A DNA stretch of 64,000 bases from NCBI GenBank assembly GCA_963975885.1, contig CAXBIS010000013.1:1-64000 (forward strand), written 5' to 3'. Position numbers and translations under genes: made by a program. Positions 1 to 8,215 of the stretch are shown piece after piece. Source of the DNA: Pseudazoarcus sp963975885 (GTDB taxonomy: Bacteria > Pseudomonadota > Gammaproteobacteria > Burkholderiales > Rhodocyclaceae). The first letter of the stretch is position 1. Every line of letters begins with the position of its first letter. The notes beneath the pieces are model-generated. The model had not been told where the DNA came from. It did not search any database and saw nothing but the letters and a program-made list of their open reading frames with translations.

Positions 1-138
1 GCCGGCGGCAATCCCGAGCGGCGCGAACAACTGGTCAGCGAAGCGCCCGCGTCGAAGAGCGCGCCGCGCAAGCGCCGACGTCGGCGCAAGCCCAACGCCA
101 AGAAATCGGAGTCCGACCAGCCGGTCGACGCCACATGA
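1..138 (+). CDS. pcnB: Poly(A) polymerase I, C-terminal end (partial)
   Basis: The frame is open from the first base and stops with TGA at 136-138. The 45 visible residues form a very basic tail, with a run of Arg/Lys around KRRRRRK followed by a Lys/Ser/Asp-rich end. PcnB proteins, which add 3' poly(A) tails that mark RNA for decay, end in this kind of Arg-rich tail. The stop overlaps the start of folK in an ATGA arrangement, and pcnB-folK is a common betaproteobacterial order. The catalytic nucleotidyltransferase domain lies outside the window, so the name rests on the tail and the neighbour. Confidence 0.7.
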   Translation, partial: AGGNPERREQLVSEAPASKSAPRKRRRRRKPNAKKSESDQPVDAT

Positions 139-626
139 GTCGTGCCTTCGTCGCCTTCGGGGCGAACCTCGGCGACCCCGTCGCGAGCTTTGGGCATGCC
201 TGTGCGGCGCTGGCCGCCCTGCCCGGCACGCAACTGGTGAACCGTTCGTCGCTTTATCGCAGCGCCGCGCTGGGAACGACGGACGAGCAGCCCGACTACC
301 TGAACGCAGTGGTCGAACTGCACACCACGCTGGCCGCAGCGGCGCTGCTCGCGCATCTGCTCGACATCGAGCGCGAGGCTGGACGCACGCGCGAAGCGCA
401 GCGCGCGCCGCGCACACTCGACCTCGACCTTCTGCTCTACGATGACGAGGTGATCCGCGAACCGGGCCTGGAAGTGCCCCACCCGCGCATGCACGAGCGC
501 GCCTTCGTGCTGCTGCCGCTGGCCGAGATCGCTCCGGAGGCGCACATTCCGGGGCACGGCGCGGCGGCGGCGCTGCTGCCGCAGGTGGGCGGCCAGGCCA
601 TTGCGCGCCTAACCGGAGATTCGTGA
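135..626 (+). CDS. folK: 2-amino-4-hydroxy-6-hydroxymethyldihydropteridine pyrophosphokinase
   Basis: HPPK transfers pyrophosphate from ATP to 6-hydroxymethyl-7,8-dihydropterin, the step before dihydropteroate synthase in folate synthesis. At 163 residues it has the usual family length. It opens with a typical N-terminal strand (AFVAFGANLGDP). The signature RTLDLDLLLYDD lies near residues 93-104, with the two Asp that bind Mg-ATP, and HPRMHERAFVL follows near 116. The ATG at 135 overlaps the pcnB stop and its own stop overlaps the next start, so the genes are probably co-transcribed and translationally coupled. Confidence 0.95.
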   Translation: MSRAFVAFGANLGDPVASFGHACAALAALPGTQLVNRSSLYRSAALGTTDEQPDYLNAVVELHTTLAAAALLAHLLDIEREAGRTREAQRAPRTLDLDLLLYDDEVIREPGLEVPHPRMHERAFVLLPLAEIAPEAHIPGHGAAAALLPQVGGQAIARLTGDS

Positions 627-1267
627 TGCTCGACAACGCCCGCTACATCGTCGTCGAAGGGCCCATCGGCGCCGGCAAGACCTCGCTCGCACGCCGTCTC
701 GCGCAGCGGCTGGACGCCGAGCCGCTGCTCGAACGCCCGGAGCTGAACCCTTTCCTCGGCCGCTTCTACCAGAACATGGACCGCTGGGCGCTACCCACCC
801 AGCTCGCCTTCCTGCTGCAGCGCATCGACGAACTCGCAGAACTTGAAGCCGCGTGCACGGACAACCGGCGCGTGGTGTCCGACTTCATCTTCGACAAGGA
901 TCCGCTGTTCGCCTCGCTCAACCTGCCCGAAGACCAGTTCGAGCTCTACCGTCGCATCCACGCCGCGATGAAGCCGCCCGAGCCACGCTCGCCCGATCTC
1001 GTCATCTACCTGCAGGCCAAGCCGGAGACGCTGATCGGCCGCGTCCTCCAACGCGGCATGCAGGCCGAACGCCGCATCACCGAAACCTATCTGGAACGCG
1101 TCGCCGACCGCTACGCGCGCTTCTTCTATCAGTATGATGCCGCCCCGCTGTTCATCGTCGACGCCGAGGTGCTCAACCCGGTGGACCAGGACGACGATTT
1201 CGAGCTGTTGATCGAGCGACTGCGCGCGATGCGCAGCTTCCGCGAATTCTTCAATTACGCTGGCTGA
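626..1267 (+). CDS. Deoxynucleoside kinase (dAdo/dCyd/dGuo kinase family)
   Basis: This cytosolic salvage enzyme phosphorylates deoxynucleosides. A P-loop, GPIGAGKTS, lies at residues 12-20. An ERPELNPFL segment near residue 36 matches the substrate-binding region of the dNK family, and a later Arg-rich stretch with RITETYLERV resembles the lid region. I chose ATG 626 because it overlaps the folK stop in TGATG and has GGAG at a good distance. A GTG three bases upstream is the alternative. Which base is preferred cannot be read from the sequence. A gene of this family between folK and panB is common in betaproteobacteria. Confidence 0.85.
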   Translation: MLDNARYIVVEGPIGAGKTSLARRLAQRLDAEPLLERPELNPFLGRFYQNMDRWALPTQLAFLLQRIDELAELEAACTDNRRVVSDFIFDKDPLFASLNLPEDQFELYRRIHAAMKPPEPRSPDLVIYLQAKPETLIGRVLQRGMQAERRITETYLERVADRYARFFYQYDAAPLFIVDAEVLNPVDQDDDFELLIERLRAMRSFREFFNYAG

Positions 1268-1339
1268 CGCGGCGCGGTTTTTCGCTTGTCTCCCGCGACG
1301 ACTTGCGGAACACTCGCGCCCTCGGAGGAAACGCACGCC

Positions 1340-2155
1340 ATGACCTATCTGCAGAACGACAAGCCCGTCACGCTCCATGAACTGGGAAAGATGCGCGCTG
1401 AAGGCCGCAAGATCACGATGCTCACCGCCTACGACGCAAGCTTCGCGGCCATGATGGATCGAACCGGCGTCGACACCGTGCTCATCGGCGACTCGCTCGG
1501 CAACGTCATTCAGGGCCACAAGTCCACACTGCCGGTGACGCTCGAACAGATGGCCTATCACACCGAATGCGTCGCACGCGGCTGCAAGCGCGCCTTCATC
1601 CTTGCCGACATGCCCTTCGGCAGCTATCAGGAAGGCCCGGTGCAGGCCATGCGCAATGCCGCCAAGCTGATGGAAGCCGGCGCGCAGATGGTCAAGCTCG
1701 AAGGCGGCGAATACATGGCCGAGACCGTGCACTTCCTGGTCGAGCGCGGCATTCCGGTGTGCGCCCATGTCGGCCTCACGCCGCAGTCGGTCAATCAGCT
1801 CGGCGGCTACCGTGTGCAGGGCCGCGACGAAACCGGCGCGGCGAAGATGAAGACCGATGCGCTGGCGCTGGAACAGGCCGGTGCGGCGATGATCGTGCTC
1901 GAACTCGTTCCGTCCACGCTCGCGGCCGAGATCACCGCCAGCCTGACGACGATGGCCACCATCGGCATCGGCGCCGGCCCCGACTGCGACGGTCAGGTGC
2001 TGGTGCTCTACGACATGCTCGGCATCTTCCCCGGCAAACCGGCGCGCTTCGTCAAGAACTACATGGACGGCGCGGCCAGCATCCAGGAAGCCATCGCCAG
2101 CTACGTACACGAAGTGCGCGAAGGCCTGTTCCCGACCGAAGCGCACGGCTACTGA
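1340..2155 (+). CDS. panB: 3-methyl-2-oxobutanoate hydroxymethyltransferase
   Basis: PanB transfers a hydroxymethyl group from 5,10-methylene-THF to 2-ketoisovalerate to make ketopantoate, the first step of pantothenate and CoA synthesis. The 271-residue length fits the family. Visible marks are the AYDASFA segment, the metal-binding IGDSLGNVIQGHKST region near residue 50, and the HVGLTPQSVNQLGGYRVQG block. An in-frame start 54 bases upstream is possible, but ATG 1340 has a strong GGAGGAA site 8 bases before it. panC follows after one base. Its substrate shares a precursor with the ilv pathway encoded later in this window. Confidence 0.95.
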   Translation: MTYLQNDKPVTLHELGKMRAEGRKITMLTAYDASFAAMMDRTGVDTVLIGDSLGNVIQGHKSTLPVTLEQMAYHTECVARGCKRAFILADMPFGSYQEGPVQAMRNAAKLMEAGAQMVKLEGGEYMAETVHFLVERGIPVCAHVGLTPQSVNQLGGYRVQGRDETGAAKMKTDALALEQAGAAMIVLELVPSTLAAEITASLTTMATIGIGAGPDCDGQVLVLYDMLGIFPGKPARFVKNYMDGAASIQEAIASYVHEVREGLFPTEAHGY

Positions 2156-2156
2156 A

Positions 2157-2984
2157 ATGCGGATTCTGGAAACCATCGACGCTTGCCGCGCCGCGCGTCG
2201 TGAGGCCGGCGGCATCGTCTTCGTCCCCACCATGGGCAACCTGCACGAAGGCCACATCGCGCTGATGCACGAGGCGCGCAAGCATGCCGACACGGTCGTC
2301 GCCAGCATCTTCGTCAACCGCCTGCAATTCGGCCAGGGCGAGGACTTCGGGCGCTATCCACGCACCTTCGCGGCCGACTGCGAAAAACTCGAAGCCGCTG
2401 GCGTCGACCTGCTCTTCGCGCCGGACGAGTCGGTGATGTACCCGGAGCCGCAGCACTACTTCGTCGAGCCGGCCCCGGCCCAGGTGTCCATCCTCGAAGG
2501 CGAATTCCGGCCCGGACATTTCGCAGGGGTCGCCACGGTCGTGCTCAAGCTCTTCTCCATCGTGCAACCGGATGTGGCGGTGTTCGGCAAGAAGGACTAC
2601 CAGCAGCTGATGGTGATCTCGAACATGGTGCGCGAGTTCGCCCTGCCGATCGAGATCGTGCGCGGCGACACCGTGCGCGCCGCCGACGGCCTCGCGCTGT
2701 CGTCGCGCAACGGCTATCTGAGTGAAAAAGAGCGCGCCGAAGCGCCGACGCTGTATCGCGAACTCACCGCCATCCGCGACGCCGTGCGCGCCGGCGACCA
2801 CGACTTCCTGCACCTCGAAACCGTGGCGATGGACCGCCTGCGCGAACGCGGCTGGCAGGCCGACTACATCGCCGTGCGCCGCCAGGCGGACTTGCAGCCA
2901 CCAGTCACTGAGCATGATCCCCTGGTGGTACTGGCTGCAGCCAGGCTGGGTACGACGCGGCTGATCGACAATCTGGAAATTTAG
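2157..2984 (+). CDS. panC: Pantothenate synthetase (pantoate-beta-alanine ligase)
   Basis: PanC joins pantoate and beta-alanine with ATP through a pantoyl-adenylate, giving pantothenate. The 275-residue protein has the nucleotidyltransferase HIGH-like signature in MGNLHEGHIALM near residue 26, a FGKKDYQQL segment in the middle, and the KMSKS-equivalent SSRNGYLSEKER near residue 181. The start follows the panB stop by one base, so the two are surely one operon. No unusual residue was seen. Confidence 0.95.
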   Translation: MRILETIDACRAARREAGGIVFVPTMGNLHEGHIALMHEARKHADTVVASIFVNRLQFGQGEDFGRYPRTFAADCEKLEAAGVDLLFAPDESVMYPEPQHYFVEPAPAQVSILEGEFRPGHFAGVATVVLKLFSIVQPDVAVFGKKDYQQLMVISNMVREFALPIEIVRGDTVRAADGLALSSRNGYLSEKERAEAPTLYRELTAIRDAVRAGDHDFLHLETVAMDRLRERGWQADYIAVRRQADLQPPVTEHDPLVVLAAARLGTTRLIDNLEI

Positions 2985-3068
2985 TCCGGCGCTGGCCCAT
3001 CAGCACACGGGAACGGTTCACGGGTGACATGCATCCGCCGCGAACTGTCCCCGATTCGCTTTCGCCGC

Positions 3069-3095
3069 TCAACAAGAGCCACTTCGTGCCGTAAG
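3069..3095 (+). promoter_or_regulatory. Possible sigma-28 (FliA) type promoter
   Basis: TCAACAAG (3069-3076) is followed 11 bases later by GCCGTAAG (3088-3095). The spacer and the GCCG core match the flagellar sigma-28 pattern (TAAAGTTT-N11-GCCGATAA), but the -35 half is poor. It lies 45 bases upstream of a chemoreceptor gene, a class often read by sigma-28. This is a candidate only. Confidence 0.3.
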
Positions 3096-3140
3096 AGACT
3101 TAACCGGTTCGTCCAAAATCATCGCTCAGCAGGGACACGC

Positions 3141-4901
3141 ATGTTCAGTCTTTTCAGTCGCAACTCTTCGGCGGATATCGTCTCTGCCATCGAACAAACC
3201 CAGGGCGTCATCGAATTCAATCTCGATGGGACGATCATCCGGGCGAACGACAAGTTTCTCGCACTGATGGGATATTCGCTGGATGAGGTTCGCGGCCGGC
3301 ACCATCGCATGTTCGTCGCTGAGGATGAGGCCAACAGCGCCGCGTACCGCAACTTCTGGAACGACCTGCGCGACGGCAAATCGCAGACTGCGGAATTTCG
3401 CCGACTGAACAAGAATCGCGAGCCGGTTTGGATCCAGGCGACCTACACGCCAATCCGCCGCGGCAAGCACGTCACCCGCGTCATCAAGTTCGCAACGGAC
3501 ATCACTGCGCAGGTCATCGCGCGTGCCGACATCGAGTCGCAGATTGCGGCAATCAACCGGGCGCAGGCCGTCATCGAGTTCTCGCCGGACGCCACCATCC
3601 TGCGCGCCAACGACAACTTCCTCGCCCTGATGGGCTACACGTTTGAGGAAGTCCAGGGCCGCAAGCACAGCCTGTTCGTCTCCGAGCAGGAAGCGCGCTC
3701 CCCCGCCTACGCCGCGTTCTGGGAGCGTCTGCGCACCGGCGAGTATCAGACTGCAGAGTACCGCCGGCTCGCGAAAGGGGGACGGCCGGTATGGATTCAC
3801 GCGACCTACAACCCCATCCTCGACCCGGAAGGTCGGGTCATGAAGGTCATCAAGTTCGCCAGTGACATCACCGCCCAGGTCGAGCGCAAGAAGGAATTCG
3901 AAGTACTCTCGCTGGTCGCCAACGAGACTGACAACGCCATCATCATCACCGATGCCGACGGCCTGGTGCACTACGTGAACAACGGCTTCAACAAGCTGAC
4001 CGGCTACACACTACAAGACGTTCGCGGCAAGAAGCCCGGTCCGGTCCTGCAGGGCCCGGCAACCAACCCGGAGACCATTGCGCGCATCAGCAAGTGCATA
4101 CAAGCGCGCCAACCGTTCTACGACGAGATTCTGAACTACGACAAGAACGGCACGCCGTACTGGATCTCCATGGCCATCAATCCTGTGTTCGGCAAGGACG
4201 GCAAGCTCGAACATTTCATTTCGATCCAGGCCAACATCACCAACACCAAGGAGATGTCGCTCGAGGCGGAGCGCCGCTTCGCTGCCATCAGCGTCAGCAA
4301 CGGCATCCTCGAATTCGACACGAGCGGGCAGATCGTCCGTGCCAACGGCTACATACTTGAACGCCTCGGCTTTGCGAACGAACAGCAACTGCTCAAGCAG
4401 TCCAGCCAACTGACCACCATCGTCGGCGAAAAGAAGCTCCAGACGCTGCTCTCGGGCGAGCAGCTCATTGCAGAGTTTTCGATGAACCGCGCGCAGGGTC
4501 AGCCCCACCAGTTCAAGGGCACGTTCTGCCCGATCGCCGACTCCGAAGGCCAGATCCGGCTCGTCGTGGTGTATTGCACCGACGAACAGGCCAAGCACGA
4601 AGCCGCGCAGGTCACCGATAGCGAGATGAGCCAGGTACAGGAGTCGAGCCGCAAGGTGGCGGACATCATCGGCAGCATCAACGAGATCACCGAAAAGACC
4701 AATCTGCTCGCGCTCAACGCCGCCATCGAAGCCGCCCGCGCGGGCGAGAGCGGGCGCGGTTTCGCCGTGGTCGCCGACGAAGTGCGCAAACTCGCGCAGC
4801 AATCTTCCGGATCAGCGCAGCAGATCACTCAACTCATCGGCGAGAGCAGCGACCGTATTGACCGCTTGAGCGCTTCGCTCAAACACCTGCGCGGCGTATA
4901 A
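3141..4901 (+). CDS. Soluble chemoreceptor with four PAS domains and a short MCP signalling tip
   Basis: The 586-residue protein has no transmembrane segment or HAMP domain. Four PAS domains follow one another at about residues 12-120, 133-242, 245-365 and 370-482. PAS1 and PAS2 are near duplicates (both contain RANDxFLALMGY and end in FA(T/S)DITAQ). PAS3 has a GKKPGPVLQG stretch like LOV-type domains but without the photoactive Cys. The last 90 residues carry the receptor tip (NLLALNAAIEAARAG and GFAVVADEVRKLAQ) with very short flanking helices. The layout recalls Aer2- or BdlA-like cytosolic energy or redox sensors. ATG 3141 has an AGGGAC site; an in-frame upstream extension lacks PAS-like sequence. 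Confidence 0.85.
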   Translation: MFSLFSRNSSADIVSAIEQTQGVIEFNLDGTIIRANDKFLALMGYSLDEVRGRHHRMFVAEDEANSAAYRNFWNDLRDGKSQTAEFRRLNKNREPVWIQATYTPIRRGKHVTRVIKFATDITAQVIARADIESQIAAINRAQAVIEFSPDATILRANDNFLALMGYTFEEVQGRKHSLFVSEQEARSPAYAAFWERLRTGEYQTAEYRRLAKGGRPVWIHATYNPILDPEGRVMKVIKFASDITAQVERKKEFEVLSLVANETDNAIIITDADGLVHYVNNGFNKLTGYTLQDVRGKKPGPVLQGPATNPETIARISKCIQARQPFYDEILNYDKNGTPYWISMAINPVFGKDGKLEHFISIQANITNTKEMSLEAERRFAAISVSNGILEFDTSGQIVRANGYILERLGFANEQQLLKQSSQLTTIVGEKKLQTLLSGEQLIAEFSMNRAQGQPHQFKGTFCPIADSEGQIRLVVVYCTDEQAKHEAAQVTDSEMSQVQESSRKVADIIGSINEITEKTNLLALNAAIEAARAGESGRGFAVVADEVRKLAQQSSGSAQQITQLIGESSDRIDRLSASLKHLRGV

Positions 4902-4964
4902 GGTCGGCAACCGCCAAGCTGGCGCTGCCTGATCGCCAATCTGGCAACCTGCGCAGACAACAAA

Positions 4965-4984
4965 AACCCGGCCACGGCCGGGTT
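4965..4984. terminator. Bidirectional terminator hairpin
   Basis: A perfect 9-bp inverted repeat, AACCCGGCC and GGCCGGGTT, has a 2-base loop. It is preceded by an A run and followed by a T-rich stretch. It sits between the converging 3' ends of the PAS chemoreceptor and the DUF1801 gene. Confidence 0.7.
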
Positions 4985-5017
4985 CATCATTTGAAGCATT
5001 CACGCACGCTGCGCCAG

Positions 5018-5473
5018 TCAAAACACCTTGGCGCCCGGCCGCTCCGCCGCCTGTCGAATCCAGCTCGCGATCAGTGCTTCATCCAGCGCCTCGCCCTCGT
5101 GCAGATGCACCGAACGCGTATCCGGATCCTTTGATTCAACCGGAGGCAGCGGCTGCAGCGAACCACCATTGAGAAAGGACACCTTCACGTACTTCGTGAA
5201 GCAATGAAACGCCAGAAACCAGCCCTGCTCCGAAATGCCATAAAACGGCGTGTTCCAGCGCACGGCCTTGCCCACACCGGGCACCGCTCGGTTCACCAGG
5301 TCATCCATCTTGCGGCCGACATCGCCCTTCCAGCCGGGCATGGCCGCGATATAGGCCTGCACCGGCGCGTCACCATCGCCTTTGGGAATCTGCGGATTGC
5401 CGCCCGAAAGCAACACCGACCCCTCTCCCGAAGAATTGCCCCCGCTTTTGCTCACCACCGTCACCTCCGGCAT
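5018..5473 (-). CDS. DUF1801 domain protein
   Basis: A small cytosolic protein of the DUF1801 (YdhG-like) fold. Visible family marks are the AYIAAMPGWKGDVGRKMDDLV helix region, VRWNTPFYG, FHCFTKYVKVSF, and a C-terminal helix after LHEGEALDEALI. The biochemical role of the family is not established. I take the internal ATG at 5473 (MPEVTVVSKSGG), giving 151 residues; a start 42 bases upstream is also open. The first 30 residues are Gly/Ser-rich and look disordered. The gene stands alone and converges on the chemoreceptor. Confidence 0.75.
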   Translation of the reverse strand: MPEVTVVSKSGGNSSGEGSVLLSGGNPQIPKGDGDAPVQAYIAAMPGWKGDVGRKMDDLVNRAVPGVGKAVRWNTPFYGISEQGWFLAFHCFTKYVKVSFLNGGSLQPLPPVESKDPDTRSVHLHEGEALDEALIASWIRQAAERPGAKVF

Positions 5474-5542
5474 TCGGCCCGTGCCAAGGCTAACGCGGTT
5501 CACGCATCCGGCCAAACCGGAGCGCCTGTGCCTGCCGCACGC

Positions 5543-6643
5543 TCAGGCAGCGCGGTAATACTTCTCCAGCCAGTGCGCGTACGGTGCCGGCAGCACCCAG
5601 GTGGGCTTGTCGAGCTCCAGCTCGCGTGCGGCCTGCATCGGCCAGTGCGGGTTAGCGAGCAATGCCCGACCGATCATGACGAGGTCCATCTGGCCGTCGG
5701 CGACAACGCGTTCCGCGTCCGCGACCACGTCGATGCCCCACGACGACGCCACCGGCAGGCCGGCTTCGCGGCGCACGCGTTCGGCAATCGGCGCGAGGAA
5801 GGCCGGGCCCCAGGGGATCGCCGCGGTTGGCGTCGAGAAGCCCACGCTGACGTTGAGCAGGTCCAGCCCGGTGTCGCGCATCCGGCGGACCAGTTCGATG
5901 GACTCGATCAATGTCTGCTCGTCGCGTCCGTCGAACTCGATGACGCCGAAGCGTGCGGTCAGCGGCAGGTTTGCGGGCCACACCTCGCGCACCGTGGCCA
6001 GCGTTTCGAGCAGGAAGCGGCTGCGGCCGGCCAGATCGCCGCCGTACTGGTCGCTACGCTGGTTCGAATCCACGTTGAAGAAGCTCTGCGCGAGGTAACC
6101 GTGCGCGAAGTGCAGCTCCAGCCACTCGAAACCGGCGTCGCGGGCACGCCGGGCAGCGGCAACGAAATCGGACTTCACACGCTCGATGTCGTCCAGCGTC
6201 ATCGCCTGCGGCACTTTGGGCAGGCCGGCGCCAAAGGCCACCGCCGACGGGGCGATGGTCTGCCAGCCGCGCGCATCGTCCTCGGCAATGTGGTCGTCGC
6301 CCTCCCACGGCCGGTTGGCGCTGGCCTTGCGCCCGGCGTGGGCAATCTGGATGCCCGGTACGGCGCCGCCGGTCTTGATGGCCGCCGCGATGCGCGCCAT
6401 GCCCTCGGCCTGCTCGTCGTTCCACAGCCCGGTGCAGCCCGGCGTGATACGCCCTTCCGGCGACACCGCCGTAGCCTCGACGATGACCAGCCCCGCTCCA
6501 CCGCGCGCCAGGCCGGTGTAATGCGCCAGATGCCAGTCGTTGGTGAAGCCGTCGACGGCGCTGTACTGGCACATCGGCGGCACCACGATACGGTTCTTCA
6601 GGGTCACGTCTTTCAGACGGAACAGGGAAAACAGGGCAGACAT
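5543..6643 (-). CDS. Old Yellow Enzyme family NADH:flavin oxidoreductase (XenA/YqjM-like)
   Basis: An FMN-dependent ene-reductase of 366 residues that reduces activated C=C bonds or xenobiotics using NAD(P)H. The N-terminal PPMCQYS (near residue 23) carries the Cys typical of the thermophilic-like YqjM/XenA subclass. QIAHAGRK near residue 107 and ELHFAHGYLAQ near 177, with the His pair that binds the substrate oxyanion, are intact. The C-terminal end has the aromatic WLEKYY segment. It is divergent from a LysR regulator, 107 bases away, which probably controls it. The natural substrate is unknown. Confidence 0.9.
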   Translation of the reverse strand: MSALFSLFRLKDVTLKNRIVVPPMCQYSAVDGFTNDWHLAHYTGLARGGAGLVIVEATAVSPEGRITPGCTGLWNDEQAEGMARIAAAIKTGGAVPGIQIAHAGRKASANRPWEGDDHIAEDDARGWQTIAPSAVAFGAGLPKVPQAMTLDDIERVKSDFVAAARRARDAGFEWLELHFAHGYLAQSFFNVDSNQRSDQYGGDLAGRSRFLLETLATVREVWPANLPLTARFGVIEFDGRDEQTLIESIELVRRMRDTGLDLLNVSVGFSTPTAAIPWGPAFLAPIAERVRREAGLPVASSWGIDVVADAERVVADGQMDLVMIGRALLANPHWPMQAARELELDKPTWVLPAPYAHWLEKYYRAA

Positions 6644-6725
6644 TCGAAACTCCTCGTAATTCGCGCCGTTACGGCGAGTACGACGGAGTTTAGGGAGGTG
6701 TACGTATAATTAAAACCGACCGCAA

Positions 6726-6742
6726 CTTATGACTTGAATAAG
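6726..6742. promoter_or_regulatory. LysR-type operator candidate
   Basis: CTTAT-N7-ATAAG is a perfect 5-bp inverted repeat that contains the T-N11-A pattern of LysR-family sites. It lies in the AT-rich part of the divergent region, 8 bases before the regulator start. It could therefore serve autorepression as well as control of the ene-reductase gene on the other strand. Confidence 0.45.
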
Positions 6743-6750
6743 AGATCGTT

Positions 6751-7638
6751 ATGCTTAACCCGCATTGGTTGCAGAGCTTCACCACCCTCGTCGAGGTCGG
6801 CAGCTTCACCCGCGCCGCCGAACGCCTGGACCTCACGCAGGCGGCTGTCAGCCAGCACGTGCGCCACCTCGAACAGCAGCTCGGCCCGCTGCTCATCCGC
6901 CGCCCGCGCCAACTCGAACTCACGCCCGCCGGCAACGCGCTGCTCGGATACTGCGCCGAACTCGAACAGGCCACCCGCCGCCTCGACACACGCCTGACCT
7001 CGGCGGAAGCCGACACCGGCGAGATCAGCATCATCACCCCGGGCAGCATCGGCCTGTCGCTCTACCCCGCCCTGCTCGACCTGCAACAGGCCGTGCCCGG
7101 CCTGTCCGTGCGCTACCGCTTCGCCCCCGACCGTGAAGTGCTCGACGCCGTGCTCGACAACCGGTTCGAACTCGGCATCGTCACCCTCAAACCCGACGAC
7201 CCCCGCCTCACCGCCAGCCACTTCGCCGAAGAGTCGCTGGAGTTGATCGTGCCCGCTGGCGAGGAAGTGCATGGCTGGGACGATCTGGAGCGCATCGGCT
7301 TCATCGACCACGCCGACGGCCGCGCCATGCTCGCCCGCCTCCTCTCCCGCTGGTACCCCGGCAACCCCGGCGTCAGCCGCATCCCCTCACGCGGCTTCAG
7401 CAACCAGATCGGCCTCATGCTCGAACCCGTCGCCCGCGGCCTCGGCTTCACCGTCCTCCCCCGCCACGCCTGCGAAGCCTTCCCCCGGCAGGACGCCATC
7501 CGCATCGTGCCTTGCGGCACGCCGGTGATTGATACGCTTTGGTTGATCCACCGCGCAGAATGGCCGCTCACCGCGCGAGCGCAGCGGGCGGTGAAGTGCT
7601 TGCGGGAAGTGTGTCCGTTAAAGAAGCGCGGAGGGTGA
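6751..7638 (+). CDS. LysR-family transcriptional regulator
   Basis: A 295-residue regulator. Residues 1-60 form the winged helix-turn-helix (FTTLVEVGSFTRAAERLDLTQ, then QHVRHLEQQLG). Residues 90-290 form the periplasmic-binding-protein-like effector domain. Divergence from the Old Yellow Enzyme gene and the T-N11-A palindrome between them suggest it controls that gene and itself, probably in response to an electrophile or enone; the inducer is inferred. The reading frame is intact. Confidence 0.9.
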   Translation: MLNPHWLQSFTTLVEVGSFTRAAERLDLTQAAVSQHVRHLEQQLGPLLIRRPRQLELTPAGNALLGYCAELEQATRRLDTRLTSAEADTGEISIITPGSIGLSLYPALLDLQQAVPGLSVRYRFAPDREVLDAVLDNRFELGIVTLKPDDPRLTASHFAEESLELIVPAGEEVHGWDDLERIGFIDHADGRAMLARLLSRWYPGNPGVSRIPSRGFSNQIGLMLEPVARGLGFTVLPRHACEAFPRQDAIRIVPCGTPVIDTLWLIHRAEWPLTARAQRAVKCLREVCPLKKRGG

Positions 7639-7825
7639 CAGGAAAGTCGCGGCCGATTTCAGGCCGGTCTGCGCTCGCCGCAGCCCCATCCCCTCGGTTT
7701 CGCGGAAGAAACAGCGAAGCCGTGGCGCATGCCACGCCGTTGACGCAGGAGCAGATCGAGGCGTTGCTGGTCGCGTCCAAGGAGGCCCAGCTCGCTCCGG
7801 CACGAGGCCGTGAGACGGACCCGCC
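7639..7825. other. Intergenic stretch without a convincing gene
   Basis: About 190 bases between the LysR gene and the small Cys-rich gene. A plus-strand frame open from inside lysR could start at GTG 7722 and encode a TPLTQEQIEALL-like stretch. It then runs antisense through the Cys-rich gene, so I do not call it. No promoter or terminator stands out. Confidence 0.4.
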
Positions 7826-8080
7826 TCAGGACTTCTTCGGCGGCGGCACCTCTACCGTACGCCAGCGGAAGTTGTCGTTGTCGGCCGGGATCCACTGCAG
7901 GCACCAGGGGTTGATGCATTCCTGCCCGTCGGTGCCCGGCGCGACCGCCAGGAAGCTTTCCTCGTCGTAGTGCTGCACCTCGGACCGCTGCCAAGTCTGG
8001 CAGAACTTGCAGCGGATTTCTCCAAAGCCCTTCTTCATCGCGTCGTCCAGCTCGTGAAAGGCGCAATCACCGAAGGGCAT
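7826..8080 (-). CDS. Small Cys-rich protein of unknown function
   Basis: An 84-residue frame, not recognised. Two Cys pairs, CKFC near residue 24 and CINPWC near residue 56, are spaced as in a small zinc ribbon. The region between is acidic and the C-terminus is the basic PPPKKS. A shorter start at MKKGFGEIRC (8038) is possible and would place the first Cys pair near the N-terminus, as is usual for zinc ribbons. It lies in an accessory patch next to palindromic repeats. Coding status rests on the Cys pattern and composition only. Confidence 0.5.
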   Translation of the reverse strand: MPFGDCAFHELDDAMKKGFGEIRCKFCQTWQRSEVQHYDEESFLAVAPGTDGQECINPWCLQWIPADNDNFRWRTVEVPPPKKS

Positions 8081-8096
8081 TGCGCCGGATGTTGGT

Positions 8097-8200
8097 TTCC
8101 AGCGCCGTAGCTCAGGTAAGCGCCGCAGCGGCGCGCACCTGAGGTCCCGTCTATTGATGAGTGCGGACGGCAGGTGCGCTCCGCTTACCTGCCCTACGAC
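8097..8200. repeat. Palindromic REP/MITE-like repeat, copy A
   Basis: The unit begins TTCCAGCGCCGTAGCTCAGG, folds as CTCAGGT...ACCTGAG around a GC-rich stem, and continues to a second hairpin (GCAGGT...ACCTGC) ending CCTACGAC. The first 53 bases match copy B at 8762 with three differences. Both copies have the same orientation and flank the HEPN-like gene. Confidence 0.8.
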
Positions 8201-8215
8201 TGTGCAGTTGAGATT

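Noticed and set aside
3024..3140. An N-terminal extension of the PAS chemoreceptor
   Set aside because: The extra 39 codons are Arg-rich without domain sequence and would cover the possible promoter. ATG 3141 has a ribosome-binding site and starts the first PAS region properly.
7722..7970. A possible small plus-strand gene with a TPLTQEQIEALL-like start
   Set aside because: It needs a GTG start with a poor ribosome-binding site, runs antisense through the Cys-rich gene, and its second half looks random. The motif alone is too short to support a call.
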